DNA of 64,000 nucleotides from Paracidovorax wautersii (GCF_900113035.1 NZ_FONX01000014.1:40995-104994); one strand, 5' to 3'; positions 8,586-16,514 are shown, counted from the stretch's first letter. Translations and numbers: made by a program. The notes: a model not told the origin generated them from the sequence alone.

Positions 8586-8607
8586 TATACTGTATGAATG
8601 AACAGCA
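8586..8607 (+). promoter_or_regulatory. LexA box and -10 element of umuDC
   Basis: TACTGTATGAATGAACAGCA at 8588-8607 fits the LexA operator CTG-N10-CAG (CTG 8590-8592, CAG 8603-8605). A near-consensus -10 hexamer TATACT is at 8586-8591, placing transcription start at about 8598. That is also the A of the umuD ATG. No clear -35 hexamer is seen. LexA bound here would cover both the -10 region and the start. Confidence 0.75.
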
Positions 8608-9035
8608 CTATCCAGCCGATAGCAGTTAACTGCGAGCGCACCTCCATCTATCTGCCACTGGCGGATGCGAGTGTTCGGGCTGGATTTCCCTCGCCGGCAG
8701 CAGACTTCGGCGAATCGCGCATCGACTTGGTGGCCGAACTCATCAGGCATCCGCAGGCCACCTACCTGCTACGCGTGCGCGGCCTGTCCATGGTAGAGGC
8801 CGGCATTGATGACAACGACATCGTGGTGGTTGACCGTGCCTTGAAGCCCGCAACCGGAAACATCGTTGTGGCCGTGGTGGATGGCGATTTCACGGTCAAG
8901 TACCTGCAGTTGCGCGCCGGCCGAGTCAAGCTCAAAGCGGCCAATCCCACCTTTCCAGACATCACGTTCAAGGACGGACAGACCGTCGAGGTGTGGGGCG
9001 TGGTCACCAGCTGCATCAAACAGTTCATCCGCTAG
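8598..9035 (+). CDS. umuD: UmuD-like SOS mutagenesis protein (S24 autopeptidase)
   Basis: A 145-residue UmuD homologue, the partner and regulator of the Y-family polymerase encoded next. The self-cleavage site is A28-G29 in [11 protein letters not shown]. The catalytic dyad is Ser64 (GLSMVEAG) and Lys101 ([10 protein letters not shown]); their spacing of 37 equals that of E. coli UmuD. The ATG at 8598 is the earliest possible start, because a stop codon immediately precedes it. It lies inside the LexA box and at the predicted transcription start, so the mRNA may be leaderless. It is followed after 22 bp by umuC. Confidence 0.93.
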   Translation: MNSTIQPIAVNCERTSIYLPLADASVRAGFPSPAADFGESRIDLVAELIRHPQATYLLRVRGLSMVEAGIDDNDIVVVDRALKPATGNIVVAVVDGDFTVKYLQLRAGRVKLKAANPTFPDITFKDGQTVEVWGVVTSCIKQFIR

Positions 9036-9057
9036 GGGCACGCATCAGTGCAGACCT

Positions 9058-10356
9058 ATGTACGCCCTGGTCGATGGCAACAATTTCTACGTTTCGTGTG
9101 AACGGGTGTTCCGGCCGAGCCTGATCGGCAGGCCGGTGGTGGTGCTGAGCAACAACGACGGATGCGCGATCGCTCGAAGCAATGAGGCCAAGGCGCTGGG
9201 CATCGCAATGGGCGCGCCGTGGTTCCAGATCCGCCACTTCGAGGAGACCGCGGGCCTGGTGGCGCTGTCGGCCAACTTCGTGCTGTACGGCGACATGAGC
9301 GACCGGATGATGAGCCTGGCGGCCGGCCTCGGCCCCACGCAGGAGATCTACAGCATCGACGAGTCGTTCGTGGGCCTGCACGGCGTGCGGGGCGATCTTG
9401 TGCAGCGCAGCCGTGCCGTGCGGGCGCGCATCCTGCAGTGGACAGGCATCCCGTGCGGCATCGGCATCGGCACTACCAAGACTCTGGCCAAGCTCGCCAA
9501 CCACATCGCCAAGACGGCCGAGCGCAAGCCCGGCAGCTACCCGGCCGAGCTGGCCCAGGTGTGCAACCTCGCCGCCCTGCCCGCGCGTGCACTGGAGGAG
9601 GTGCTGCGCGGCACCCCCGTCTCCGACGTGTGGGGCGTGGGCCGGCGCATCGGCGCGCAGCTGATCGAGGCAGGCGTGCTCAATGTGCTCGACCTCACGC
9701 AGTTGGACCCGGCCCTGGTGCGGCGCCGGTGGAACGTCGTGCTGGAGCGCACCGTGCGCGAGCTGCAGGGCATGCCTTGTGTGCAGCTGGAGGATGTGCC
9801 GCCACCGAAGAAACAGATCGCCTGCACTCGGTCGTTCGGACGGCCGGTAACCGACCTGGCGCCACTACTGGAAGCGGTGAGCGAATTCGCCAGCCGGGCC
9901 GGCGAGAAGCTGCGCGAACAGGGAAGCTTGGCGGCCCAGCTGCTGGTGTTCGCGCACACGTCGCCGCATCGTGAGGGACCGCGATTTTCCCGCTCGGTGG
10001 TAATGCCGCTGCGCCGGCCCACGGCCGACACTGGCCTGCTGGTGGGTGCGGCGGTCGCCGGCATCCGGCAGATCTACGAGCCCGGGTATCAGCTCATCAA
10101 GGCCGGCGTAATGCTGCTGGATCTGCAGCCCGGCACCACGCACCAGGGCGAATTGGAACTGGAGGTCGAGGGTGGCCGCGACAAGTCCCGTCTCATGACT
10201 GCGCTGGACACGATCAATGCACGATACGGCAAGGGTACGCTACATGTTGGCGCTACAGGCATCGAGGGAGCGACGCGGGAATGGGGCATGCGGCAGGAGC
10301 GCCGCACGCCCCGATACACCACCCGCATCGACGAACTGGCCCTGGTGAGGGCATAG
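9058..10356 (+). CDS. umuC: UmuC-like Y-family DNA polymerase (Pol V catalytic subunit)
   Basis: A 432-residue translesion polymerase. The N-terminal metal site [15 protein letters not shown] and the second catalytic motif YSIDESF are intact. Also present are the thumb/HhH region ([16 protein letters not shown]), the little-finger region, and the C-terminal [21 protein letters not shown] segment typical of UmuC. It should form Pol V with processed UmuD. The ATG at 9058 gives a clean UmuC N-terminus. It is SOS-regulated through the upstream LexA box. As a phage-borne copy it would raise mutagenesis in lysogens under DNA damage. Confidence 0.95.
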   Translation: MYALVDGNNFYVSCERVFRPSLIGRPVVVLSNNDGCAIARSNEAKALGIAMGAPWFQIRHFEETAGLVALSANFVLYGDMSDRMMSLAAGLGPTQEIYSIDESFVGLHGVRGDLVQRSRAVRARILQWTGIPCGIGIGTTKTLAKLANHIAKTAERKPGSYPAELAQVCNLAALPARALEEVLRGTPVSDVWGVGRRIGAQLIEAGVLNVLDLTQLDPALVRRRWNVVLERTVRELQGMPCVQLEDVPPPKKQIACTRSFGRPVTDLAPLLEAVSEFASRAGEKLREQGSLAAQLLVFAHTSPHREGPRFSRSVVMPLRRPTADTGLLVGAAVAGIRQIYEPGYQLIKAGVMLLDLQPGTTHQGELELEVEGGRDKSRLMTALDTINARYGKGTLHVGATGIEGATREWGMRQERRTPRYTTRIDELALVRA

Positions 10357-10384
10357 TGCCGGCTGTAGGCTCAGCGGCCGGCAC
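10356..10384 (+). repeat. Inverted repeat at the end of umuC
   Basis: GTGCCGGC / GCCGGCAC, a perfect 8-bp stem with a 13-base loop starting on the last base of the umuC stop codon. No T-run follows, so it is at best a weak or Rho-assisted terminator of the umuDC transcript. Confidence 0.4.
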
Positions 10385-10486
10385 CACCCATAGCAATTGA
10401 GACTCGGAAAAGGCCGGATGTCGGCCTGTGCCACTCAGACCATGATTCTCCCTGCAGCAGTTCGCTGCGCCACAGGAGTAGAAAAA

Positions 10487-10696
10487 TTGCGTGAGATGTA
10501 CGAGTACGAGCTAGACCAAAAAACCGCCATCAAGCGTGGCGAAGAGTTGTACCCGGATGGGTTCGTATTGGAAGAAGACCGGGCACCGCCCTTCCTGCAT
10601 GCAGGCCCCATGGGGCTAGAGAGTTGGGCCCAAGCCGCGACGCGGTGGCGCATCGTCCCCAAGAAGGGGGAGCATCCGGACAAGCCGGAGCGGTAA
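10487..10696 (+). CDS. Small hypothetical phage protein
   Basis: A 69-residue ORF. The preferred start is a TTG at 10487, eight bases after an AGGAG ribosome site. An upstream in-frame ATG at 10397 or 10442 would give a longer N-terminus without such a site. The protein reads LREMYEYELDQKTAIKRGEE at the start, is charged, has no transmembrane segment and was not recognised. It is downstream of umuC on the same strand and may be part of the same accessory module. Confidence 0.5.
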   Translation: MREMYEYELDQKTAIKRGEELYPDGFVLEEDRAPPFLHAGPMGLESWAQAATRWRIVPKKGEHPDKPER

Positions 10697-10732
10697 AAGC
10701 AGCGCGGGTAGCGTGCCCGCGCTGCCCAGCTA

Positions 10733-10975
10733 TCAAAAATGCCGCTGCTCACCGGGAAGGTTGATGACGATGTCCGGGAGGCTCGCTTGGCCGGAGGCGA
10801 TCGCTTGCAACTCCTCTGCGCCGAATACCTCCAGCAGCTTGGCGGCACGCCGGTCCAGCTCGTTCTGGGCCAGGCGAGCCCAGTCCGGGTAGGTTTCGAT
10901 CAGCTCTTTGCCAGCGGGATTGTTGCGGGTGTAGCCCGTCAGATAGTCCGCGATTTTGTCGTTCGTGTAGCTCAT
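10733..10975 (-). CDS. Hypothetical phage protein
   Basis: An 80-residue acidic, mostly helical protein starting MSYTNDKIADYLTGYTRNNP. The start at 10975 has a good AGGAG site with suitable spacing. It follows the adenine methyltransferase gene on the minus strand, with a 24-bp palindrome between them. The family was not recognised. Confidence 0.6.
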   Translation of the reverse strand: MSYTNDKIADYLTGYTRNNPAGKELIETYPDWARLAQNELDRRAAKLLEVFGAEELQAIASGQASLPDIVINLPGEQRHF

Positions 10976-11050
10976 TCTTCGCTCCTGTTGGTTGGCTTCG
11001 GGATGGCTCCATTGACGCTCTGGTGCGCCACATCTCCAAGCGGCTCGGGA

Positions 11051-11074
11051 GTGTCCGACGGCGCCGTCGGACAC
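11051..11074. repeat. Perfect 24-bp palindrome
   Basis: GTGTCCGACGGC followed by its exact reverse complement. It lies between the end of the methyltransferase gene and the start of the 80-residue gene on the minus strand. No T-run lies on either side, so it does not look like an intrinsic terminator. It could be a protein-binding operator or an mRNA hairpin. Confidence 0.6.
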
Positions 11075-11096
11075 TTCCACCGCTTGACTCAGGCGC

Positions 11097-11891
11097 TCAG
11101 AAAAGGCCTGCGGGCTCGGCCTCGCGGTCCCAGCTATAGATCACCAGCTCGTTCCGCTCAACGCCCTTGCCGCCGCCGGCCACTTGGTACGTGATGGGCA
11201 CCACATCCATCTGCAGCCCAGCGAAGCACGTGCGGACGTCCGGATGGTCGTTGATGCTCAGAATCGCCCTGCCCTTGAGCTGCCGCATGGTGGCAGCCAT
11301 GGCCTCGTACTGCGGCCACTCGAATGGGACGCCGTAGCCCTCGGTTTGCCAGTAGGGCGGGTCCAAGTAAAAGAGCGTGTGCGGCCGGTCGTATCGCCGC
11401 ATGCACTCCTGCCAGTCCAGCCGCTCGATGTAAGCGCTTGTGAGGCGCAGATGCGCAGCGCTGAGGTCTTCCTCCAGCCGCAGCAGGTTGACCGTGGGCG
11501 CAGCCACGGTGGTGGCCGTGCCCCACGTCTGGCCCTGCACTCGGCCGCCGAAGGCCTGGTGCTGGAGGTAATAAAAGCGAGCAGCCCGCTGGATGTCGGT
11601 GAGCGTTTCCGGCGGGGTGGACTGCACCCACTTGAAAACCTCCCGGCTACTGAGCGCCCATTTGAATTGCCGCACGAACTCTTCGAGGTGCCGCTGCACG
11701 ACCCGATACAGGTTGACGAGTTCGCCGTTGATGTCGTTGATGACTTCGACCTCGGCGGCCGGGCGCATGAAGTAGAGCGCGGCGCCGCCGGCAAAGACCT
11801 CGACGTAACAGGTGTGCGGAGGGAAGCGCGGGATGATGATGTCCGCGAGGCGGCGCTTGCCGCCGATCCACGGGATGATGGGGTTTGCCAT
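11097..11891 (-). CDS. Dam-type (D12 class) DNA N6-adenine methyltransferase
   Basis: A 264-residue methyltransferase. The N-terminal IIPWIGGKRRLADII is the SAM-binding start of D12-class enzymes. VEVFAGGAALYF is the FxGxG-like motif I, EVINDINGELVNLYR follows, and the catalytic motif IV reads FYLDPPYW. D12 enzymes commonly methylate GATC-like sites, but the specificity here is unknown. The ATG at 11891 has GGAG upstream. No restriction enzyme gene is adjacent, so it is an orphan phage enzyme, probably for protection from host restriction or for regulation. Confidence 0.9.
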   Translation of the reverse strand: MANPIIPWIGGKRRLADIIIPRFPPHTCYVEVFAGGAALYFMRPAAEVEVINDINGELVNLYRVVQRHLEEFVRQFKWALSSREVFKWVQSTPPETLTDIQRAARFYYLQHQAFGGRVQGQTWGTATTVAAPTVNLLRLEEDLSAAHLRLTSAYIERLDWQECMRRYDRPHTLFYLDPPYWQTEGYGVPFEWPQYEAMAATMRQLKGRAILSINDHPDVRTCFAGLQMDVVPITYQVAGGGKGVERNELVIYSWDREAEPAGLF

Positions 11892-12059
11892 AGTGGGCTC
11901 CAGGGGTTGATACACTGCCCCCGCCTGTACAGGTGGGCGGGGCCTTGGCTGGGCTCACAGGCTCGTTCTGTGGGTCTGGCGGTCGCCCGGGTGCTGCAAC
12001 ACCCTGACGGTCGCTCCGTTCTTTTTTTCCAACTCCATGCGCCAGGCGGCGCACGAAGC

Positions 12060-12242
12060 TCAGTCGATGCGCGGTGGCGGTTCGCTGTCGTTCCTCGGGG
12101 GCACTTCGCGCTCCGCTCGCTCATGGATCTCTTGCAGCCGCAACCGATGGTCGCGGCGCATGCGCTCCTCCAGTTGCCTGGCACGGCGTTGGCCGCCGGC
12201 ACGCTGGGGTTGCGATGGCTGGGTGAGTCGATCAGGGTGCAT
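12060..12242 (-). CDS. Small charged hypothetical protein downstream of the o-spanin
   Basis: A 60-residue ORF starting MHPDRLTQPSQPQRAGGQRR. It is rich in Arg and Glu (LEERMRRDHRLRLQEIHERA) and probably forms a helix. It has a GAGGG site five bases before the ATG and overlaps the o-spanin gene by 11 bp, which fits the tightly overlapping lysis operon. No family was recognised. The 168 bp from here to the methyltransferase gene holds only a possible 27-codon ORF (11955-12038) and a GC-rich hairpin near 11920-11942. Confidence 0.45.
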   Translation of the reverse strand: MHPDRLTQPSQPQRAGGQRRARQLEERMRRDHRLRLQEIHERAEREVPPRNDSEPPPRID

Positions 12243-12522
12243 CGCGACCCTCGATCGGTTTGCGGCAGTTGTCGAGGGCTGCGCGCAGCTGGCCTTCGTA
12301 GCCCTCGCGCCGCTCGATCTCGGCTTGCGCCGTACGGGTGAAGTCATCGACCGAGGCGCCCGGCTGCAGGCCCTCCGTGGGCATGCTGGGCCGTTCAGGC
12401 ACGGGCTCTAGGCATGCCACAGGCACAGGCACGCGCACCTGCAGCGTCTCCACGCGCGGCGCGGCAGCGCAGCCGGACAGAAGCAAAGCGGCACCGAGCG
12501 CCGCGGGGATCATGTTTCGCAT
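12232..12522 (-). CDS. Outer-membrane spanin-like lipoprotein (Rz1 role)
   Basis: A 96-residue lipoprotein. A short Arg-containing n-region, hydrophobic stretch and lipobox LLLSGC place the modified Cys at about residue 18. A proline-containing segment (RVPVPVACLEPVPERP) and a helical C-terminus follow. Two starts are possible: ATG 12522, or ATG 12513, which overlaps the upstream stop by 4 bp. The gene lies in the lysis cassette, so an o-spanin role with the i-spanin at 12860-13225 is inferred. Proline-rich lipoproteins in this position are typical of phages of Gram-negative hosts. Confidence 0.65.
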   Translation of the reverse strand: MRNMIPAALGAALLLSGCAAAPRVETLQVRVPVPVACLEPVPERPSMPTEGLQPGASVDDFTRTAQAEIERREGYEGQLRAALDNCRKPIEGRDAP

Positions 12523-12863
12523 GATGTGTCCTCCACGGGATTGAGCGGCAGTGTTTGTCCACGCAGCTCATGAGAGCAATCGTCCAGAAACTGCACCGAT
12601 CCGTCGTTGATCCACGAGTGGCAACGGAAGCCGCCCCGTCGCCCTCCGGGCGGCTCGGTGGTGAGCACACTTGGGCGAAGCGTTGGTGCTGATGTGCTGC
12701 CGTTCCAGGTCCAGCATCCAGTACCGTCACGCGTGCCCTGGCAGATCACCGGCAGCGTGAGGCGGCCAGTAGGCCCGGGGATGTTGAGGGTCAGGTGCGT
12801 AGCTTCTGCCGCAGCGCAGCTCACGTAGCAGCCACCCTGCAGGCGGACAGGCAAGGCCTTCAT
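12510..12863 (-). CDS. DUF6527-like phage protein
   Basis: A 117-residue protein starting MKALPVRLQGGCYVSCAAAE. The C-terminal part, with APTLRPSVLTTEPPGGRRGG, then FRCHSWINDGSVQFLDDCSHELRGQT, resembles small phage proteins classed as DUF6527. Conserved Cys and His residues suggest metal binding; the assignment is from memory of the pattern. The gene overlaps the i-spanin stop by 4 bp and the o-spanin start, so it is part of the lysis operon although a lysis role is not known. Confidence 0.6.
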   Translation of the reverse strand: MKALPVRLQGGCYVSCAAAEATHLTLNIPGPTGRLTLPVICQGTRDGTGCWTWNGSTSAPTLRPSVLTTEPPGGRRGGFRCHSWINDGSVQFLDDCSHELRGQTLPLNPVEDTSCET

Positions 12864-13225
12864 GGTTGCGTCCTCCCCTTGAGCCACCCATCGACCCGCA
12901 CCTGAGCACTGGCGCACGGGTCGCCGGGTACGGGCGGCGGCGCTGCCAGGATCTGGTCTGCCCGTCGGGCGTGCCCTGCGGCGCGCGCAGCGGCCTCGCG
13001 GCGGGCAGCAGACGCCTCCAGCAGCCGCTTGTCGGCCAGATCGCTGAGCCGGCCGACCTCCGTGCTGCAGGCCTGGGCTGCGCCGCGCACGCCGGCCAGC
13101 TCCTGCGACTTGGCCGATACATCTCCACGCGCGGCGATGGCTTCATCGCGCTCGCCCAGGTAGCCCCAGACGAGCGCTGCGTTGGCGATGAGGCTGGCCA
13201 ACAGCAGCGCCTGAAGCGCACTCAC
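12860..13225 (-). CDS. Inner-membrane spanin-like protein (Rz role)
   Basis: A 121-residue protein with one N-terminal membrane segment (ALQALLLASLIANAALVWGYL). A periplasmic Ala/Arg/Glu-rich coiled coil and a Pro-rich end containing APPPVPGDPC follow. This is the layout of type II i-spanins. The start is a GTG at 13225 whose GTGA overlaps the endolysin stop by 4 bp. It would fuse inner and outer membranes with the lipoprotein partner at the last step of lysis. Confidence 0.7.
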   Translation of the reverse strand: MSALQALLLASLIANAALVWGYLGERDEAIAARGDVSAKSQELAGVRGAAQACSTEVGRLSDLADKRLLEASAARREAAARAAGHARRADQILAAPPPVPGDPCASAQVRVDGWLKGRTQP

Positions 13226-14097
13226 GACCAGCCCTCCCGGCGCACCTTGACGCGTTCCCAGACGATGTAGCCGCACAGCAGGACGATGCCGACCAGCAGC
13301 ATGGGCAGCAGCCAGTCGCCGAGGCGTTCGGCGCTGCTCTTGATGTCGGTGACCGTGCGCGCAGTTTCCGCGATCGTGGCCACGGCCGCCGTGCCGCCGG
13401 CCGCCACGCTTGCGCGGTTGATCGTGCTGGCCGTCAGCGGGCGCTCGGCGTCCACCGCCTGCGGCATCAGGGTCTGGACGTCGTCCACGGGTGCTGCCGG
13501 GCTGGCGGCTGCGCCGGCGGGCCCGGAGGCGGGCGTCAGGTACAACTGCGACTCGGCCAGCCGGCGCGCCTCCAGGCCTGGCGACACTTCGCCGCCGGCC
13601 TTGTTCCACAGCCGGAAAGCCCGGGCCGCCGCCGCGGTGTCACCACGGTTGTGGGCCTTGAGCACAGAGGACTGGCGAAAGCCGTCCTTGGCGCCCTTCG
13701 GCTTGCTGCTGCCCGACCAGCCCAGGCCGATGTTGTAGGCCAGCACGACCATGGCCGCCAGCTGATTCTCGTTGGGCGGCACCGTGCAGGCCGCGCGCAC
13801 GGCGGTTGCGATCTTGTCCAGCTCGACCGCCAGGCGCGCATCGGCCTCCTGCAGCGTCATGCGGTCGCCTTCGCGCACGCCTTCGGTGAAGCCCCAGCCA
13901 ATGGTCCAGGGCGCACCGCTCAGGCCGCTGATCGATGCCGGGATGGCGAAGGGCGCGGCCAGGTACTTGCGCCACAGTCCGGCGCCGCGCAGCGCCTTGC
14001 CGAGCGGCGAATACGGGTCCGGGTACGCGTGGCCGACGAAGGCCTCACGGTCGTGCAGCAGCTTGATGCCGGCGGGGTTGATAGGGTAGGTCTGCAT
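13222..14097 (-). CDS. GH24 lysozyme-type endolysin with a C-terminal transmembrane segment
   Basis: A 291-residue muralytic enzyme. The GH24 pattern is visible: LLHDREAFVGHAYPDP with the probable catalytic Glu, PWTIGWGFTEGV, and ENQLAAMVVLAYNIGLGW. An Ala/Pro-rich linker leads to a C-terminal hydrophobic helix (LLPMLLVGIVLLCGYIVW) and a basic tail. A C-terminal anchor is unusual, since most phage lysozymes are soluble or carry an N-terminal SAR helix. ATG 14097 is preferred because GGAG lies nine bases upstream; ATG 14103, two codons earlier, is too close. No separate holin gene is evident in the cassette. Confidence 0.82.
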   Translation of the reverse strand: MQTYPINPAGIKLLHDREAFVGHAYPDPYSPLGKALRGAGLWRKYLAAPFAIPASISGLSGAPWTIGWGFTEGVREGDRMTLQEADARLAVELDKIATAVRAACTVPPNENQLAAMVVLAYNIGLGWSGSSKPKGAKDGFRQSSVLKAHNRGDTAAAARAFRLWNKAGGEVSPGLEARRLAESQLYLTPASGPAGAAASPAAPVDDVQTLMPQAVDAERPLTASTINRASVAAGGTAAVATIAETARTVTDIKSSAERLGDWLLPMLLVGIVLLCGYIVWERVKVRREGWS

Positions 14098-14122
14098 GGT
14101 CATGGGCTCCGTTTGAGGGACG

Positions 14123-14153
14123 AAAAAAAACCCGCCGGGGGTGACCAGGCGGG
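14123..14153 (-). terminator. Intrinsic terminator between tail fibre and lysis genes
   Basis: On the minus strand a CCCGCC ... GGCGGG stem with an 11-base loop is followed by eight T residues. It lies upstream of the endolysin, so structural-gene transcripts should stop here. The lysis genes would need read-through or their own promoter in the short AT-rich stretch 14154-14248. Confidence 0.75.
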
Positions 14154-14248
14154 CCGTTGCAAAAGGCACGAACCCTATACGGGCGTGCCGGATACTGCGC
14201 GATCTGCGAAACCAGGACCGCAACTTAAAAGAAAATCAAATTAATCAC

Positions 14249-15421
14249 CTAGATAAGGTACTCTATTATTATTCGCATGGGCTTTCCCGCCACATTAGCA
14301 CCTTCCCCCGCAGATATGTTTATAGCCACATCATCATTACTAGTCCAAAACGTATATCTATAAGACGCACCAAGATAATCACTTGAAGAATTCGCCGGCA
14401 TGTACGAATTACCCTCCGCGTACTGAGCAGCAACACAGACCGAAACAATAGATTCAGCCGGACAACCATGAGCGTACGTTGCCAATCCCCCAGCCGCAGG
14501 CATAACCCCCTCAATGAGCCTCTTTGCGGTACGAGGCGCAGATGGTCCCTGCCGCATTCCTCCGGGGGCCGAAATAGACCCTGAGTTATCAAAAACAATG
14601 GGGTTTGCATTACCAAGAAATAACTTCAACTCGATTTTTCCATCGGTTCTACCGCCCTCCCCTATAGTAAGTGCGCCAAGATAACGCACACCCTGATGTA
14701 TCGCAACGAATATTGAATACTCGTTATTTTCATTATTTGCATCGATACTAATAACAGAAGGTCTATCCCCCCAAAAATAAGAACTGGGACGGCCTATATC
14801 CCCATGCTGCGATATCGAATTACTAGAACCCAAGAACTCAATAGATCCTGAAACAGGGCCGCCTGTTAGAGACAACTTGCCATCCAGAGCAGTTTTCGTT
14901 GCCGTACTGACTGGAAGCTTTTCCAAGCTATCCGTTCCCGTCCCCCCGTATGCCGGGGATAACTGCCCCGATGAATTGAAGCGGGATGTGAGCCACTTCA
15001 GGCTATTGCGGAGGGTCTGCACGATCGACTGCCAGGCCAGCGCGGTGCCAGCCGCAGGCAGGTCAGGGATCGCAGCGGCGTCGGTGAGCGAAGCCGAGAG
15101 AAACTGCGTCTTGAAGTCGGCAATCGTGACCTGGCGCATCTGCAGACTGTTGGCCGAGTCCCCGATGCTGATGATGTCCGCATCCACCAGCACCGACTTC
15201 GCGGCGACGTTGGCAGACGAACCGAACTGAATGCCGGTGAAGATCCAGTAAGGCGCAGTCTTGATCCACACCCGATTGTTGGCCTCGACGTAGTGCTCAC
15301 CGAGCACGCCGGCCGCATCGCTCGGAGGGCCATCGCCGAACGACCACTTCGTGGAGAGAGTGCGCAGGACTTCGAGGGTCACCAGATCCTGCGGCTGACT
15401 GACGATGCCGAGGTGCTTCAT
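14249..15421 (-). CDS. Tail fibre / receptor-binding protein
   Basis: A 390-residue protein at the end of the tail cluster. The N-terminal half (to about residue 170) has the base composition of neighbouring genes and includes the SGQLSPAYGGTGTDSL linker common in phage fibres. The C-terminal half, encoded at about 14249-14900, is clearly AT-richer and Asn/Ser-rich (SIDANNENNEYSIFVAIHQG). This fits a receptor-binding tip exchanged by horizontal transfer. The start overlaps the stop of the upstream gene (ATGA). Confidence 0.75.
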   Translation of the reverse strand: MKHLGIVSQPQDLVTLEVLRTLSTKWSFGDGPPSDAAGVLGEHYVEANNRVWIKTAPYWIFTGIQFGSSANVAAKSVLVDADIISIGDSANSLQMRQVTIADFKTQFLSASLTDAAAIPDLPAAGTALAWQSIVQTLRNSLKWLTSRFNSSGQLSPAYGGTGTDSLEKLPVSTATKTALDGKLSLTGGPVSGSIEFLGSSNSISQHGDIGRPSSYFWGDRPSVISIDANNENNEYSIFVAIHQGVRYLGALTIGEGGRTDGKIELKLFLGNANPIVFDNSGSISAPGGMRQGPSAPRTAKRLIEGVMPAAGGLATYAHGCPAESIVSVCVAAQYAEGNSYMPANSSSDYLGASYRYTFWTSNDDVAINISAGEGANVAGKPMRIIIEYLI

Positions 15422-16140
15422 GCGACCACCGCGACCCTATATTGGCCCGTCGTCGGCGCAACAGCGAACGTCAGCTGCACCGTTTCGTCGCTGTTGGCCA
15501 CCCAGTCACACAGCACACCGGCATTGGTTGCCGTCTCGCGCACGCTCAACTGCACGTCACGGGTGCCCAGGTTGTGCGCCACGGTGATCGTGGTGGCCGT
15601 GCCGTCGCCGATCGTGGCAACTGCCTTGCGCGCCACCACGGCGGTGTCGATAGCCACGACCGCGCCGTTGATCGTGATGCCAGCGCCTGCCGTGTAGCTC
15701 TTGCCGCCACCGAACTGGCCCCAGGCCAGCGCCGTGGTGCCGATGGTGATGGGGGCATCGGTGGTCATCTGCCACTGCTGGTTGCCGAGCGTCGCGCCTT
15801 CCGAGACGAACACCGCAGCGCCCAGCACCTCGGCCGACGCGTCGAAGTCGGCAGCCCGGGTCCACGCGCCGGAGGCGGCCCGGTAGATGCCGTTATCGGC
15901 GGCGCTGGTCTGGTCTTTCACAAGCACTCGATCGCCCGCGGCCAGGGCCACGCCGTCGATGGTTTGAAGGCCTGACAGCGTGATGTTGGCCGTGGTCGCC
16001 GCGCGCACCGGGTCTTTCCACTTCAGGCCCTGCACGGCAGCGTCGAGCTGGGCCTTGGTGACGGCATCCTGCGGGTTCTGCGCGTCGGCGAGGTTGGTGA
16101 TGCGGTTGCCGTTGGCGTCGAGGTTGTTGGTGATCTTCAT
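15418..16140 (-). CDS. Tail fibre-like structural protein
   Basis: A 240-residue protein. The N-terminus KITNNLDANGNRITNLADAQ, followed by NPQDAVTKAQLDAAVQG, is the common fibre pattern in which short blocks end in a DAVTK segment. The C-terminal domain contains TITVAHNLGTRDVQLSVRE, a beta-rich module. A similar VAHNLGRYPAI module occurs in the protein encoded at 16164-16514. It is probably a fibre shaft or fibre-attachment protein. Confidence 0.7.
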   Translation of the reverse strand: MKITNNLDANGNRITNLADAQNPQDAVTKAQLDAAVQGLKWKDPVRAATTANITLSGLQTIDGVALAAGDRVLVKDQTSAADNGIYRAASGAWTRAADFDASAEVLGAAVFVSEGATLGNQQWQMTTDAPITIGTTALAWGQFGGGKSYTAGAGITINGAVVAIDTAVVARKAVATIGDGTATTITVAHNLGTRDVQLSVRETATNAGVLCDWVANSDETVQLTFAVAPTTGQYRVAVVA

Positions 16141-16163
16141 GGTTGTGGGCTCCTAGGGGTCGG

Positions 16164-16514
16164 TCAGTTGCAGATCGCACGGCCGGCGAGCGGCACGCTG
16201 TGGGTGATGCGGGCGGTGGTGAGGTCGAGGTGCCGGACGTCGGGGCAGATCTCCGCGCCCAGGTGGTCCAGCACGGTGATGGCGGGGTAGCGGCCCAGGT
16301 TGTGAGCGACCGTCCAGACGGACGCGGCGCTGTCTTGCACGTGCGTGTAGCGGCTGCCGGCGCCCTCGCCTGCCGGGCCGGCCGGCCCTTGCTCCGCTGT
16401 CTCGATGACCAGCAGATCGGCCACCTCTTCGCGCAAGGCCTGGACGGGCTCCAGCACGTAGAGGTCGGCGCCGGCCTCGTCGCCGCAGTCCTGCAACCAT
16501 TCGAGCGCCGTCAT
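16164..16514 (-). CDS. Small tail-tip protein with a VAHNLG module
   Basis: A 116-residue protein starting MTALEWLQDCGDEAGADLYV. After an acidic helical part and a short GPAGPAGEG collagen-like stretch it carries VWTVAHNLGRYPAITVLDHL, a beta module also present in the next gene's product. The start overlaps the upstream stop by 4 bp. A structural role at the tail tip is inferred from position. Confidence 0.6.
   Translation of the reverse strand: MTALEWLQDCGDEAGADLYVLEPVQALREEVADLLVIETAEQGPAGPAGEGAGSRYTHVQDSAASVWTVAHNLGRYPAITVLDHLGAEICPDVRHLDLTTARITHSVPLAGRAICN

Noticed and set aside
11097..11891. Restriction-modification system
   Set aside because: Only the methyltransferase is present; neighbouring genes are small and show no nuclease motif.
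14249..16140. Possible diversity-generating retroelement acting on the tail fibre
   Set aside because: No reverse transcriptase gene or template repeat was found in the window; the fibre's composition shift is explained by recombination.
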